From assembly GCA_037349495.1 (NCBI GenBank), contig CP140194.1:932001-996000 (forward strand): a DNA stretch of 64,000 nt. The letters are read 5' to 3'. The notes beneath the pieces were generated by a model. It made no database searches. It was not told the origin of the DNA and was given only the letters and a program-made list of their open reading frames with translations. The number at the start of each line of letters is the position of its first letter. Position 1 is the first letter of the stretch. Shown piece by piece: positions 42,979-53,040 of this stretch. Made by a program: the position numbers and the translations under genes. Origin of the DNA: Lotmaria passim. Lineage: Eukaryota > Euglenozoa > Kinetoplastea > Trypanosomatida > Trypanosomatidae.

Positions 42979-45900
42979 TTACTGCAGCTTGCGCACCTCT
43001 GCCATTGCTCCTTTTGTTGCCCGCAGCGCGTTCGCAATCGCAACTTTGATCTGACGGACTTCATTCTCCACGTTCAACACTTCCGCCCACCGCCGCGACG
43101 CACCGCGGCTCTCTGCGAGATTTACACTGTGCTGCAGTGCTCCGTTGTTCTGGAAGGAGTCGTAGACACGGGTCCACGTTTCGCCATCGGCGTAGCGTGA
43201 GGGCAGCAGCTCCCACAGCGTGCTATCAGGGCGAAGCTTCTCGCCGTCTGTGGTATTTGGCAGCATCGACGGGACCACTGCAGACAAGCCGTTGCCCACC
43301 TCCGCTCCTCGTGCCGGCGCGCCAGCGAGACGCTGCACGACGGTAGAATTCGGATCGCGCTCGTGAGATGCAGCAGCGGCGGTTGACGGCACACCGTGCC
43401 GATGGTGAAGTCCCTCACACGGCCCAGACGCCTTCGCCAAGCCCGGGGAGCCCTGCGGAGGTCCCTGCACGACTCCCGAGTCCCAACCGCTGCGCCGCGC
43501 GCTGGCTGCGGGCAGCAGGCCAGGGGTAGAGGGGACACTGAACGCTTCCGTGCTGTGCACCGCGGGCGTCGACTGCGGGATCCCGCCGTCCGCGGTGGCG
43601 GTAGTCATGGGCCGCATGCCGTTACTCAGCGGCTGCGCCGCCGCGTCATCGCCGTCGGCTGCCTCGCCGCCGTCCACGCCCGCCGCCCACGGGTGCCGCG
43701 CGTCTAGCCGGTGCACCCGCACGCCGCCGCGATAGTCGGTGTTGAGCCGCCTCAGCCGGTACACGGCATCGTGGGCCTGCGTCAGCACCTCCACCAGCTC
43801 CTGCAGCGGCAGCTCCTTCAAGTAGCGCAGGAAGTCGTCGGCGGTCTGCTGCTGCTGCTGCGGCGGCGGCGGCGGTGCACCTTGAGCGAGGGGCAGGACA
43901 AAGGAGTGGAGGAGACAGACCAGCGCATGCAGGGCGTAAAGGTGGCACTCCAGGCGGAACTCTCGGGTGCGCACTTGTGCCATCTCGGCCAGGGAGTGAG
44001 CGACGTGGCGGACGATCTGGAGGCACAGGTTCCGCTTGCTGGCGGAAAAGCGCAGCATTGGCGTAGCACTGACATCGCCGTCGCCCAAAAAGCTCTCCGC
44101 CTCCGTCCCGCGAAGGCCGTACTCGGCGTTAAGCAGCAGGTGGGAAAGATTGCGCACCGTCAGCGCCACAATGTCGCGAGCATGCTCCGCGGCTGACGTG
44201 GTAGCCGCCGTGCCGCCAACGCTCTCCATGAGCTCCGCGCCACCGGTGCTGGGGGCGATCCCGGCGGCGGCAGGGGCAGCGCCGTACCGTGTCGTTGCCA
44301 CAGTGGATGCGGCTTCCGCCGCCGCTGCTGCTACACTAGTAACAGCGCCTGCCTCCGTGACAACACCGACACCGCCACGCGCCGCATTCACGCCTTCCAT
44401 GTCCGCTAAGTCGTACAAGTCGCTGGGGCCGCGTCGCCAGACCGTCTCACTGCTCAGCATGTTCAATAGATCCGGCAGCGCCATGCTGTCCACCAGCGTT
44501 CTGCAGTCCACAGCCAGCACGGAGCTCGACAACGCACGCAGACACTCCGACAGCTCCGCGCACAGAGTCAGGTGCGATCCGCTCAGCCGCGCCGAGCCGG
44601 GCAGCGTGCTGCTCACCGCGGCGGGCGAGATGAAGACGTAGTCGACGAGCGAGCGATTGTCGCGGATGAACTTCTGCACCTCGTACAGCAGCGGCGTGGC
44701 GTCGCCGAGGGAAGAGAGCAGCAGATTTACCCACCGCACCACGCCCAGCAGCAGCTGGCGCAGCACTTCCTTGTTTTGCTCCACCAGCGGCTTGCTCATC
44801 ATCGGCTCGTGCGTAAGCGCGGTCTGCGAGTAGCCAAGCACTACCTGCGTGCTGTGCCTCCACGCCTGCATCGCAAAGCAGAGCCGCAGCAGGTCGCTGT
44901 GCAGCATCTGGGAAGCGTGCCCCAACGAGACGACAGAGAGGACGTCAAAGGCGCTGCGCAGGTGCCACAGCAGTGAGCCGAAGGGGACGCCACTGCTTGC
45001 GAAGAAGCCGCAGACGGCGTTGTCGACGCTCTGCAGCAGCGCCGTCGCGCAGCGGAGAGCCCACGTGCCCAATCCATCCCCGCTGCCAGCGGTTGGGTTA
45101 CAGAAGTCGTCGCGGATTGGTGCAGAGGCCTGCAGGAGGGCCACGAGAAGCGCCACGGCGTGCTGAACTTGCGGGCCGAGTGCTCCGCCGGCCGCATTGG
45201 CACTGACAACCGCCGCACCATCATTGCTACCGCCACCGCAGCTGACGCCTTCGCCTGCGCTGCTGTGCGGTGCCATGCCTGGCGCTCCCGTGCCGCTTCC
45301 AACTACACCACCCACCACACCAGCCGCGATGGCAGCGCCGGACATGACCGCCACAGCGGGGGTCGTTGTGGCGGCGCAGCCACTGCAGATGTCGGCGCAG
45401 ATCACGCTTAGCAGCGCCTTCTGCGACCGCCACAGCACCACGTCGTCCAAATTGATCCCGGGTGTCTCGGCAAGGCAGAGGAGGCTCATGTACAGGTCGG
45501 CGCGAATGGTAGCGATGCGTGTGCCCCACTGCACCAGCGCATGCACCAGCGGCTGCAAAATGGCCGTGTTTGCCGACACGGAGTCCGCCGCCATCGCCAC
45601 ATGTTCTGCCTGGCGCTGCTGCAGCGTCGCCTGCGCCAGCTGTGCTCGACCTGCGGCACTGTAGAAGTTACTCGCGTCTCCCACCTGCGTCGCAAAGAGA
45701 TTGTTCTGGCTCTTGTAGCTGCTGAGGTTGCCGCTGACACGCCTGTCCGCGCTCTCGTCGCGAGGGCGGCGCTTCCCGAAGCGGTGCGTCATGCCCGACG
45801 CGAGTTGCGTCGACCGACGTTCCTCACCCAAATCGCGCGACGCTGCGCCGTGGATTTGCGAACGAGCTGCCGCGCCGCGCCCTGACTCGTGCGGCACGAG

Positions 45901-48900
45901 TCCACCGGCGGCTCCGTGAAGCACGTTCCCGCTCGTGACGGGAGACTGGCGGTCACCGAGGTCGCCGTCGTGGTTCATCCTGCTCCATGGTGCTTCGGCC
46001 GTGTGCGAAGCCGCCAACGACAGGCGGCCAGCAGCGACCAATGTAGCCTTCCGGAGGTGCGCCATCACAGTGGAGAGGCAGTGGCACAGCCGCGCGCACA
46101 CCTGCTCCTGCGCCGCCGCCGTCATGGACGTCGTGGCGTCGAGGCCGCGTAAGATGCACAACGCAAAGGCGCGCAGGCGGGACATGGACAGGCCTTGTAC
46201 GACGGAGCAGGAAACGCTCACGAGCTGACACCACCCCTCCACGAAGCTGACCCCGGCTGCGTAGGAGAAGAAGCAATCGTTGGCCGCGATGAAAGGCCGC
46301 AGCTTGTCGCGCAGCTCCGCCATGGTCAGCGGAGGCTTGTTCGCCCGCACCTGCTCCAGCTGCAGGGCTTCGTAGAGGCTGGCCACATTGTACTGAACGA
46401 CGCCGTCGGCGGCGCACGGGACGAGGTGACTGCGACCGCCACTGATGGGTGGGAGCTTCTCGGGAAAGGTGGGCAGCACCTGCAGCGCCTGTGGAAGCCA
46501 GCTGGTAATGTCCACCGCCGCATCCCGCGCGACGACGGTGACGGTCTGGGCCGGTGAAGATGTGCCATGGCTCTCCGCGACATGCTCGCCGTGTCTATCA
46601 TTGCTGCTGCTGTTGTTGTCATCGTCGTCAGTGTGGCTGTCTCCGCCGTCGCGGAAACTTCCGGCGGCAAACCTGCTGCTCCCCAAGGCTGCGCCAGGAG
46701 CGGAGGCTTCGAAGCCGTCGTAGCGTACCTGCCCACTCTCCGTCGGAGCCGCGCCGAATGGATAGAGGAGAGACAGGAGCACCTCGACCGAGATAGGTGG
46801 GATGGACGTGCTCTGCGCCAGCCGCAGGTCACCCGGCGAAGTGCGGTAGGTGTAGCATGCCTCCAGCGCCAGCAGCTTCAGCACGTAGGCGTACTTGCTG
46901 AGCGCTACAGGGGCGCATTGGCAGGCGCGGAAGTGCTGGAGGCGGAGAAACAGGATCCGGCAGACGGACTCAAGGAAGGGGCGGACGACTAGGGCGCCGT
47001 ACAGGCGGTTAGCGCGCAGCAGGTACAGCAGCTTCACGCACTTCACGGCGAGAGTAGGGTGCACACGCTCGACCTCGTCGCTGCACGCCCCCTCCACCAC
47101 CGACTTGAGGAGCGTGGTGTGCCACCAGCTCGGTTCCCCGCTGTCGTCCTCATACCCTTCCGCGGTGAGGCTGCCGCTTCCGGCGGCATCGGCACGCCCA
47201 CGGTGGTTGTGTACGGCGTAGCCCTCGTGGTAGAAGCCGCACATCCACGCCGTCAGCGAGGGCTCGGTGACGTCAGCGTGACGCATGAGCAAGTCCAGCA
47301 AGAGCGACTTTGTGTCCGTCAACAGGGCCGAGGTCCAGCCGGGCACCAGCTCCGCCGGGTCAAAGTCGAGTTGCGCAAGCTCCGGCGGCGCCTGCACGAC
47401 GGCGGGCACCATGCTGAGCGGGTGCAGCAGCTGCGCGAAGGACTCGAGCACAGGTGCGTACTTAGCGGCGAGGCCTGACCAGTACTGCGCCGCCTGACTC
47501 GCCGTCTCGAAGGGGAAGAGCAGCAGCAGCTGTAGCGTTGTCTTTGTGAGGATGGTGTCCTGCAGGGAGCATAGGCGCAAAACGCGCACGGCGAGGTCGG
47601 TGTTCAGCGTTGTCCGCGTGTCGAAGAGCAGCAGGTCAATTTTCTGCTCCTGCACCGTCTGAATAGCAGTGATGAGGAGGCGCAGCGCTTGTCGCACCGC
47701 AGCGCGGTGGTGGCTGAGCAGCTCGTACGGTGCGTCGCTCGCCTCAAAAATGAGCTTCACCACTTCGCCCACCACGTCAGCCGGGGCCTTGTTGATCGCC
47801 ATCACGCTCGCAAACGGCAGCGTAGCGGTGCGGCCGTTCTCGCCGTGAAAGCGGACGAGTAGCGCCTGCCGCAGGGCAGCGGCGGCGAGGGAAAAAACGG
47901 TGTAGCGCTCGTGCTGGAAGGTGAAGACGCGCTTAAGTACACCGCGCATGATCTCCTGCGAAATGAAATTGGTCACCGTCGTGTAGACGCCGAGAGCTGC
48001 CAAGGAGGGCTGGCCATTCTGGAAAAGCGCGGTGATCAGGTTGAGAAAACCAATGGTGATGTCGTACGTGCCCTGCGTGCTCTCGTACTGGCAGTGGCCG
48101 ATGAGGGAGAGCGTTTCCTCGTGCGAGGTCGGCTCGCGAGAGGCTGCGGTGAAGCGGTCATACAGGGCGGCCGTGCCGTCGAGCGTGCCGCCGCCGCCAC
48201 CACCATTGTTACCGCGCTGAGTGCGCACCGACGGCAGCTGCAGCAGGTGGCGCTGCTCGAGGAAAGTCCACACCAGCTGCGCGTCCGAGGCCGTTGTGAT
48301 GAGGGCTGAGATGAGAGACAAGGTGCTGCCCAGCATCACTTGGCTCTGCTGAGGAGCGAAAAGGAACGTGAGCGCTAGCTCCAAGTTGAGGTAGGCGCTG
48401 ATGGTGGGGCGGAGTGTTGGGTGAGCAAAAACCTGGCGAAGCAGCAGGAAAAAGCTGGCGATGAACTGACGCTGGCACTTGCGTGCGTAGGCGCGCGTGA
48501 ACTGGCGGTGGAGGGTGCGCGACACACCACCGCCCACCACCACGGTGGACGAAGCGGCGTACGCCTCCTCTGCCTCCGCACCGCGGCCGCTTTGCAGTCC
48601 AGACGACGAGGCAGCAGCAGCAGCAGCGGCTACCGCCGGCAGTGACACGCCGCCGCCACTGCCACCCATACCGGGCACGTTCAGTGCGCCGCTGTTGAAG
48701 CCGGCACACTCCAGCGCCTGGCAGACAAGGCTGTGCCACTGCAGCTCGCCACACTCGACCTGTGCATCGGTGAGCAGCATCACGACGCGTTGCGTGTACT
48801 GCGGGTTGCGGCCAATCATCGCGAGCACCTCGAGGAACTTCGTCATAAGCTTCAACGTGTAGTTCTCCCACACCGCCGAGGTGGCGCCGGCGACCGCGAT

Positions 48901-50994
48901 GGCAGCGGTGTCGCTGGCGGCGCCACCACCGCCGCTGCGTTGCGTCGCGAATACCTGTCGCATGTGCTTCACGAAGTTCTGGAAAATGAAGAACGTCGCA
49001 GCGCAGTCGGCGTCGAGGTCGGGGTTCAACACCTCCGGCGGTAGGTGCTGCAGACAGATGGCGAGGGCTTCCAGCAGGTGGGCCATCTCGGACGTGAAAG
49101 ACTCGCCCACGACTTCACCGTGCATCCCGACGTGCGTCATTCGCCGCAGCCAGCCGTCGTCGCCGCCGTCTCCGCCGCTATGCAGACTCGCTGCACCCGG
49201 GCGTGGCTGAAAGCCGCCAGTGGGCCCACCGCCGCCGCCTCGGACGGCAGACGAGATCCGGGGCAGCTCCTCCAGCTGCTCAATGTAGCGGCGGTGCGTC
49301 TCCACCTCAAGTTCCGACAGGTGGCGCAGCAGCGGGAGCATCTCGTCAAACAGGTACGACATCATTTCATACGGAGCGATGTACAGTAGCTCAACTGGGA
49401 CCACGAGGGTGCGCGGTACCGGCGCCAGCTCCACCATGCGTTTCGTCACCTTGCCGCGATGCACCGCAACGCTGGCCGAGGCGGCAGCTGTGTGCGATGC
49501 CGACGCCGACGACAAGGCGGCGGACGCGCGTTCACCCAGGAAGGCGTCCAACGCCTTGTCGAAACCCTCCTCACTCCCTTTTGCGCGCAGGAGGCAGCCC
49601 TCCGCCAGAGTCAAGATGCTCACGTAGCTGTCGACAATCACCTGCCACGTGTACACTGCTGGTGGCATGAGGGAGGCCGCAGACGCACGCGCCGCGCCGC
49701 CGCGCAGCTCCCCGGCGGCGCCACCGCCGTGGAGACCACCGACGTTGGGAACGACAGTGGTGCTTTGCACCGACTCGCGCAGCCGCTTCCGCAATGTTGT
49801 TACGGTCGCCTCAATCGACGCGGCAGCGCTCGACTGAATCAGCTCGTTGAGGCGCAGGTCGCCCGACGACGAGCGTAGCTTCTTCCACACGGCAACCATG
49901 TTCACGACTGAGAATACGCACAGCCATGTCAACGTGTTCAAGACACATGTGTCGCTGTTCTCGCTGAAGACCGGCAGCGCGACGACGCGGCTGCGCAGTG
50001 AGTTCTTCAGGAGGTAGTAGAAGGCGTCCACCAAATCTAGCGCCTCCTTCACCACGCTCGCGGCCAGCTGGAAGTGGCGTGAGAGGAGGTAGAGGCACTG
50101 CGCGGCCAGCAGCGTAGGATCGTCGTTCGGGCGCTTTCGCCGGTTGTCGCCGAAGATGCTGGCGGCCGCGGTGGACTCGCCATCCAGCGCCTGTGTGTGC
50201 TTCACCACGGACGACTTCACAAAAGCGATGAGGTTGCTCGCGGCGGAGGTGGCGATGCTACCCATCGCAGCGTGCAGCCCCTTCACCGCCTCCTCGCCCG
50301 TCTCCGTCCACTGTGACGACGCCGCGTTGCCGGCGGGTGGGGCTTCGCTGTTATTGTAGCCGCTGTCGCACATCAGCAAAAGCTGCAGAAAGCTCTGCGC
50401 ATTCTCGACCTGTGACTGCCGCTGCTGCTGTTGCTGCTGTGCTGCGGTGTTGCGTGCCAGTGTCGAGGTGCTGGGAGCTGAGGCAGCTGCTCCGGCCGTA
50501 CCAGAGCCCGGCGCGGGGCCTGATCCTGCTAAGGAGGTTGGTGGGGTAAGGTCACTCTTCCACGGCATGCCCACCTGCTGCGCAGCATTCGCCAACGTCG
50601 GCGCCACTGCAGCTGCCCCGTTGGACGGTAGCAGTCTCATCTCCATAGGGGCAGCAAAGCGCCGTCGAATCTCCTGCGCAAAGGCATCGCTCACCGTCCC
50701 GTCGCGAAACGCCTTCTCAAAGAGCTTTGTATAGCTCGACGGAACAGGTGGCTCCACCACCGCTGTCGGAGCCGCAGGAGCGTCGCTGGGCTTCGGGCTG
50801 GCGTTGGCCGTCGTATTGCCAAATCCTGGGACCGGTGGTGCTGCCGTTCCAGGTGCAGCTGGGGCCGTTGCGGCTGCAGGGGATGCACCGAGGGCGAATC
50901 CTGCAGGTGGAGGTGCAAGTGCAAATGCAGAGGCCGTGCTGTTCGCGGTTGTCGCGGCATTGGCCGGCGCTGCAGGGGTTGTGAAGCGGAACAT
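42979..50994 (-). CDS. giant helical-solenoid protein, candidate inner-ring nucleoporin (Nup205/Nup188 class)
   Basis: 2671 residues from the ATG at 50994. The first 90 residues are Ala/Pro/Thr-rich with spaced Phe (MFRFTTPAAPANAA, AFALAPPPAGFALG, PGFGNTT), a composition like nucleoporin Phe-rich tails. The segment SYTKLFEKAFRDGTVSDAF follows. Nearly all the rest is alpha-helical without coiled-coil heptads, as in a superhelical scaffold, for example AAQCLYLLSRHFQLAASVVK, EALDLVDAFYYLLKNSLRSR and IAPYEMMSYLFDEMLPLLRH. Gly/Ala-rich loops interrupt it. The last 60 residues form a conserved-looking helix (NNGALQHSVNLAESRG to the end). Trypanosomes have giant alpha-solenoid Nups of the Nup205/Nup188 class, and size and layout fit. 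There is no diagnostic motif I can verify, so another giant scaffold is possible. The 27 upstream codons begin with a non-ATG codon. Its acceptor leaves a one-base leader. Confidence 0.55.
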   Translation of the reverse strand: MFRFTTPAAPANAATTANSTASAFALAPPPAGFALGASPAAATAPAAPGTAAPPVPGFGNTTANASPKPSDAPAAPTAVVEPPVPSSYTKLFEKAFRDGTVSDAFAQEIRRRFAAPMEMRLLPSNGAAAVAPTLANAAQQVGMPWKSDLTPPTSLAGSGPAPGSGTAGAAASAPSTSTLARNTAAQQQQQQRQSQVENAQSFLQLLLMCDSGYNNSEAPPAGNAASSQWTETGEEAVKGLHAAMGSIATSAASNLIAFVKSSVVKHTQALDGESTAAASIFGDNRRKRPNDDPTLLAAQCLYLLSRHFQLAASVVKEALDLVDAFYYLLKNSLRSRVVALPVFSENSDTCVLNTLTWLCVFSVVNMVAVWKKLRSSSGDLRLNELIQSSAAASIEATVTTLRKRLRESVQSTTVVPNVGGLHGGGAAGELRGGAARASAASLMPPAVYTWQVIVDSYVSILTLAEGCLLRAKGSEEGFDKALDAFLGERASAALSSASASHTAAASASVAVHRGKVTKRMVELAPVPRTLVVPVELLYIAPYEMMSYLFDEMLPLLRHLSELEVETHRRYIEQLEELPRISSAVRGGGGGPTGGFQPRPGAASLHSGGDGGDDGWLRRMTHVGMHGEVVGESFTSEMAHLLEALAICLQHLPPEVLNPDLDADCAATFFIFQNFVKHMRQVFATQRSGGGGAASDTAAIAVAGATSAVWENYTLKLMTKFLEVLAMIGRNPQYTQRVVMLLTDAQVECGELQWHSLVCQALECAGFNSGALNVPGMGGSGGGVSLPAVAAAAAAASSSGLQSGRGAEAEEAYAASSTVVVGGGVSRTLHRQFTRAYARKCQRQFIASFFLLLRQVFAHPTLRPTISAYLNLELALTFLFAPQQSQVMLGSTLSLISALITTASDAQLVWTFLEQRHLLQLPSVRTQRGNNGGGGGGTLDGTAALYDRFTAASREPTSHEETLSLIGHCQYESTQGTYDITIGFLNLITALFQNGQPSLAALGVYTTVTNFISQEIMRGVLKRVFTFQHERYTVFSLAAAALRQALLVRFHGENGRTATLPFASVMAINKAPADVVGEVVKLIFEASDAPYELLSHHRAAVRQALRLLITAIQTVQEQKIDLLLFDTRTTLNTDLAVRVLRLCSLQDTILTKTTLQLLLLFPFETASQAAQYWSGLAAKYAPVLESFAQLLHPLSMVPAVVQAPPELAQLDFDPAELVPGWTSALLTDTKSLLLDLLMRHADVTEPSLTAWMCGFYHEGYAVHNHRGRADAAGSGSLTAEGYEDDSGEPSWWHTTLLKSVVEGACSDEVERVHPTLAVKCVKLLYLLRANRLYGALVVRPFLESVCRILFLRLQHFRACQCAPVALSKYAYVLKLLALEACYTYRTSPGDLRLAQSTSIPPISVEVLLSLLYPFGAAPTESGQVRYDGFEASAPGAALGSSRFAAGSFRDGGDSHTDDDDNNSSSNDRHGEHVAESHGTSSPAQTVTVVARDAAVDITSWLPQALQVLPTFPEKLPPISGGRSHLVPCAADGVVQYNVASLYEALQLEQVRANKPPLTMAELRDKLRPFIAANDCFFSYAAGVSFVEGWCQLVSVSCSVVQGLSMSRLRAFALCILRGLDATTSMTAAAQEQVCARLCHCLSTVMAHLRKATLVAAGRLSLAASHTAEAPWSRMNHDGDLGDRQSPVTSGNVLHGAAGGLVPHESGRGAAARSQIHGAASRDLGEERRSTQLASGMTHRFGKRRPRDESADRRVSGNLSSYKSQNNLFATQVGDASNFYSAAGRAQLAQATLQQRQAEHVAMAADSVSANTAILQPLVHALVQWGTRIATIRADLYMSLLCLAETPGINLDDVVLWRSQKALLSVICADICSGCAATTTPAVAVMSGAAIAAGVVGGVVGSGTGAPGMAPHSSAGEGVSCGGGSNDGAAVVSANAAGGALGPQVQHAVALLVALLQASAPIRDDFCNPTAGSGDGLGTWALRCATALLQSVDNAVCGFFASSGVPFGSLLWHLRSAFDVLSVVSLGHASQMLHSDLLRLCFAMQAWRHSTQVVLGYSQTALTHEPMMSKPLVEQNKEVLRQLLLGVVRWVNLLLSSLGDATPLLYEVQKFIRDNRSLVDYVFISPAAVSSTLPGSARLSGSHLTLCAELSECLRALSSSVLAVDCRTLVDSMALPDLLNMLSSETVWRRGPSDLYDLADMEGVNAARGGVGVVTEAGAVTSVAAAAAEAASTVATTRYGAAPAAAGIAPSTGGAELMESVGGTAATTSAAEHARDIVALTVRNLSHLLLNAEYGLRGTEAESFLGDGDVSATPMLRFSASKRNLCLQIVRHVAHSLAEMAQVRTREFRLECHLYALHALVCLLHSFVLPLAQGAPPPPPQQQQQTADDFLRYLKELPLQELVEVLTQAHDAVYRLRRLNTDYRGGVRVHRLDARHPWAAGVDGGEAADGDDAAAQPLSNGMRPMTTATADGGIPQSTPAVHSTEAFSVPSTPGLLPAASARRSGWDSGVVQGPPQGSPGLAKASGPCEGLHHRHGVPSTAAAASHERDPNSTVVQRLAGAPARGAEVGNGLSAVVPSMLPNTTDGEKLRPDSTLWELLPSRYADGETWTRVYDSFQNNGALQHSVNLAESRGASRRWAEVLNVENEVRQIKVAIANALRATKGAMAEVRKLQ

Positions 50995-50995
50995 C

Positions 50996-51045
50996 CTTCC
51001 GAGAGCGAGAGACAGCGATATACAAAAAAAAAAAAAACACCAGCA
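50996..51045 (-). promoter_or_regulatory. spliced-leader acceptor next to the ATG of the giant gene
   Basis: A T run of about 14, then TCGCTGTCTCTCGCTCTCGG and AAG, with AG at 50997-50996, leaving one base before ATG. Confidence 0.5.
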
Positions 51046-51169
51046 GCGCACTATTACTGAGAACAGCGACAACAAAAAAAGTCTATAGGCAACACGAAAT
51101 CACAAATCACGTTTCCTCTTCCGCGCTTTCTTTCAAACGCAGCTTCTGCGCTACCAACTTATTAATAAG

Positions 51170-51252
51170 ACAACGAAACTCTGTACTTAATTCTCCACTT
51201 TTTTTACTTACCGCAGTGAGGTGTGTCGAAACAGTGACACAACGAAACTCTG
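51170..51252. repeat. 14-base direct repeat, 69 bases apart
   Basis: The string ACAACGAAACTCTG occurs at 51170-51183 and again at 51239-51252. There is no open frame, and the function is unknown. Confidence 0.8.
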
Positions 51253-51884
51253 CAGACGCTTAAGGCTCCAGAGATAGCGTCTTGTGTGCTTAATAGAATG
51301 AGTACTAAAAAAGTGTCAGGTTACGCCGTGCATGCAAGTACCGGTTATTATATACGTTTTTCAACAACAACAAAAAGGGTGGACAAAAAGAGGTAATGAG
51401 GTCTAATAAGGAGAAAAACCACAGGAGGGGAAGAGGAGGAGGGGAAGGCCAAGAGGTGCCTTGCGTGTCAATAGTTGCTTGTAGCAAACTGTTTTTTTTT
51501 TTTTCGAAAGAGAAAGTTAAAAATGGGAGCGCTTTCTTCTACTCTAGTTTGGCACCAAGAAACAGGTGCGTGAATTAAAAAAAAAAAAAAGAGAGAAAAT
51601 GCATGACCGGGCACTTTTCGTTTTTTTTTTTTTAAGGAAGAGGGTGTCTAACATCTAATGGGGATAAACATGCAATGTAGCATTTAAAAACTGATCAAAC
51701 AGTGGATGGAGCAGCAAACAAAAATAACACGACAAACGCAGCTGTTGTGCAACTGCATAAACACACACACACAAAAAAAAAAAGAAGCAAGAAGAGGCAT
51801 TCACTAGCGCTGCAGTAAAGCGAGCAATGAAGAGCAACATCAACAGTAACACCAACAACAACAGCGACAACAAAAAAAGTGTTT

Positions 51885-52805
51885 TCACTCCTTTCTTCTG
51901 CGTCGCAGCAGATTTCTTCGTCGAGCAATCTCGTCCTCTAGACTTTTGTTTATCAACAGGCGCTCCTCCAAGTCGCGTGCGGCAGCCTCAACGGAGCCGC
52001 GGAACGCCGCCACCTCGTCTTTGATCTTCTCGGCATTGTCCATCTGTTCTTGCTTTTTCGCCTCCAACAGGGCTTTGCGCCTGTGACACGCCTCCACCGC
52101 CTTCTCCGTCGCCTCAATGTGCGACTCTGCGAGCTGGATGCCGGATGCAATCTCATCGCACTCGGAACGCAGCACAGTCAGCGTGGTGTTCAGCTTGTCC
52201 AGCGCCGCGCGTGTGCTCTGCTCGGTGCGAAGTTGCGAGGCGAGCGTGCCGTCAACGATGTCGACCTGAATCTGCTGTTCAGCGGCGCTGACATTCGCTT
52301 CCTCGGCAGCGTACTGCTGGGCAAGGTCACGCTCCTGAATGGCGACCTCGCGGAAGAGTCGCATGAGAGCACTGTCGTAGTAGTAACGAGTCTTGGACGG
52401 AATGGCAGAGGGCGTCGAGGCTGTAGTTCCGTCCGCGATGTTCGCCATAGCTGCGCCCTTCTCCTTTAGCTCTGGGAAAATGCTCAGGAGGTTGCCTGAC
52501 ACCGCTGGCGCTCCGGAAGCACGGGCGGCGTTGTTGTTGTGTAGTTGCAGCAGCAGCGGCTCGTAGCGAATGGTGTGTGTGTAATAGAAGTCCAAGATGT
52601 TCTCCTCTAGACTGGCAAGCACTTCCTGCTGCTGGCGTACGCGGTGCTGCACCTCTTGCTTCTGCCTCTGCAGCTCTTGATAGCGGCGCTCATCTTCGCA
52701 AGGACTGCGACACCGCTTCGGCCGACTGTCAAGCCTCTTATAGGCCTGTCCAGCGGCAGCAGAGCGGGTGTGCTCCCTAGATGCGGGAGGGTGCGCTCGG
52801 AACAT
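51885..52805 (-). CDS. coiled-coil protein, unknown function
   Basis: 306 residues from the ATG at 52805, beginning MFRAHPPASREHTRSAAAGQ. A basic N-terminal 45 residues is followed by two coiled-coil regions: about 45-80 (RRYQELQRQKQEVQHRVRQQ) and 150-305 (Glu/Lys/Gln heptads to the end, closing with ARRRNLLRRRRKE). Between them lies a short non-coiled part with YYYDSALMRLFREVAIQERD. The layout is that of a cytoskeletal or flagellar structural protein, but no named family is recognised. Upstream codons to 52844 start with TTG and lie between the splice acceptor and the ATG, so they are not used. Acceptor AG at 52876-52875 gives a 69-base leader. Confidence 0.78.
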   Translation of the reverse strand: MFRAHPPASREHTRSAAAGQAYKRLDSRPKRCRSPCEDERRYQELQRQKQEVQHRVRQQQEVLASLEENILDFYYTHTIRYEPLLLQLHNNNAARASGAPAVSGNLLSIFPELKEKGAAMANIADGTTASTPSAIPSKTRYYYDSALMRLFREVAIQERDLAQQYAAEEANVSAAEQQIQVDIVDGTLASQLRTEQSTRAALDKLNTTLTVLRSECDEIASGIQLAESHIEATEKAVEACHRRKALLEAKKQEQMDNAEKIKDEVAAFRGSVEAAARDLEERLLINKSLEDEIARRRNLLRRRRKE

Positions 52806-52874
52806 CTCTTTTTCCTCTTTTCTTCCCCTGAAGTACCAATTCAAGTTTACTTACTGTTCTAAACCGAAAGTGTG

Positions 52875-52925
52875 CTTCCGTGCAAGCCGCCAAATAAAAG
52901 AAGGAAAGGAGGACAGGGGGAGGCT
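52875..52925 (-). promoter_or_regulatory. spliced-leader acceptor, gene at 51885-52805
   Basis: A C/T-rich block (about 52925-52890) then AG at 52876-52875; 69-base leader. Confidence 0.45.
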
Positions 52926-53017
52926 GAGGATGACGCTGAGGAGACGAAAGAGGACACAAAAGGGGGAAAAAAAAGAAAAAAAGAAAGAAGTCCATCAGCA
53001 CAGCAGATGAGGGAGAT

Positions 53018-53040
53018 TCTCTCTCTCTCTCTCTGTCTCT
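53018..53040. repeat. (CT)n microsatellite
   Basis: A CT dinucleotide array with one G interruption in a spacer. Confidence 0.9.

Larger units (their letters stand above)
50995..51884. other. intergenic spacer
   Basis: 3' UTR of the gene at 51885-52805 and leader of the giant gene. It holds T13 at 51492-51504, other runs near 51577 and 51622, and a 14-base direct repeat (51170 and 51239). No gene is seen. Confidence 0.6.
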
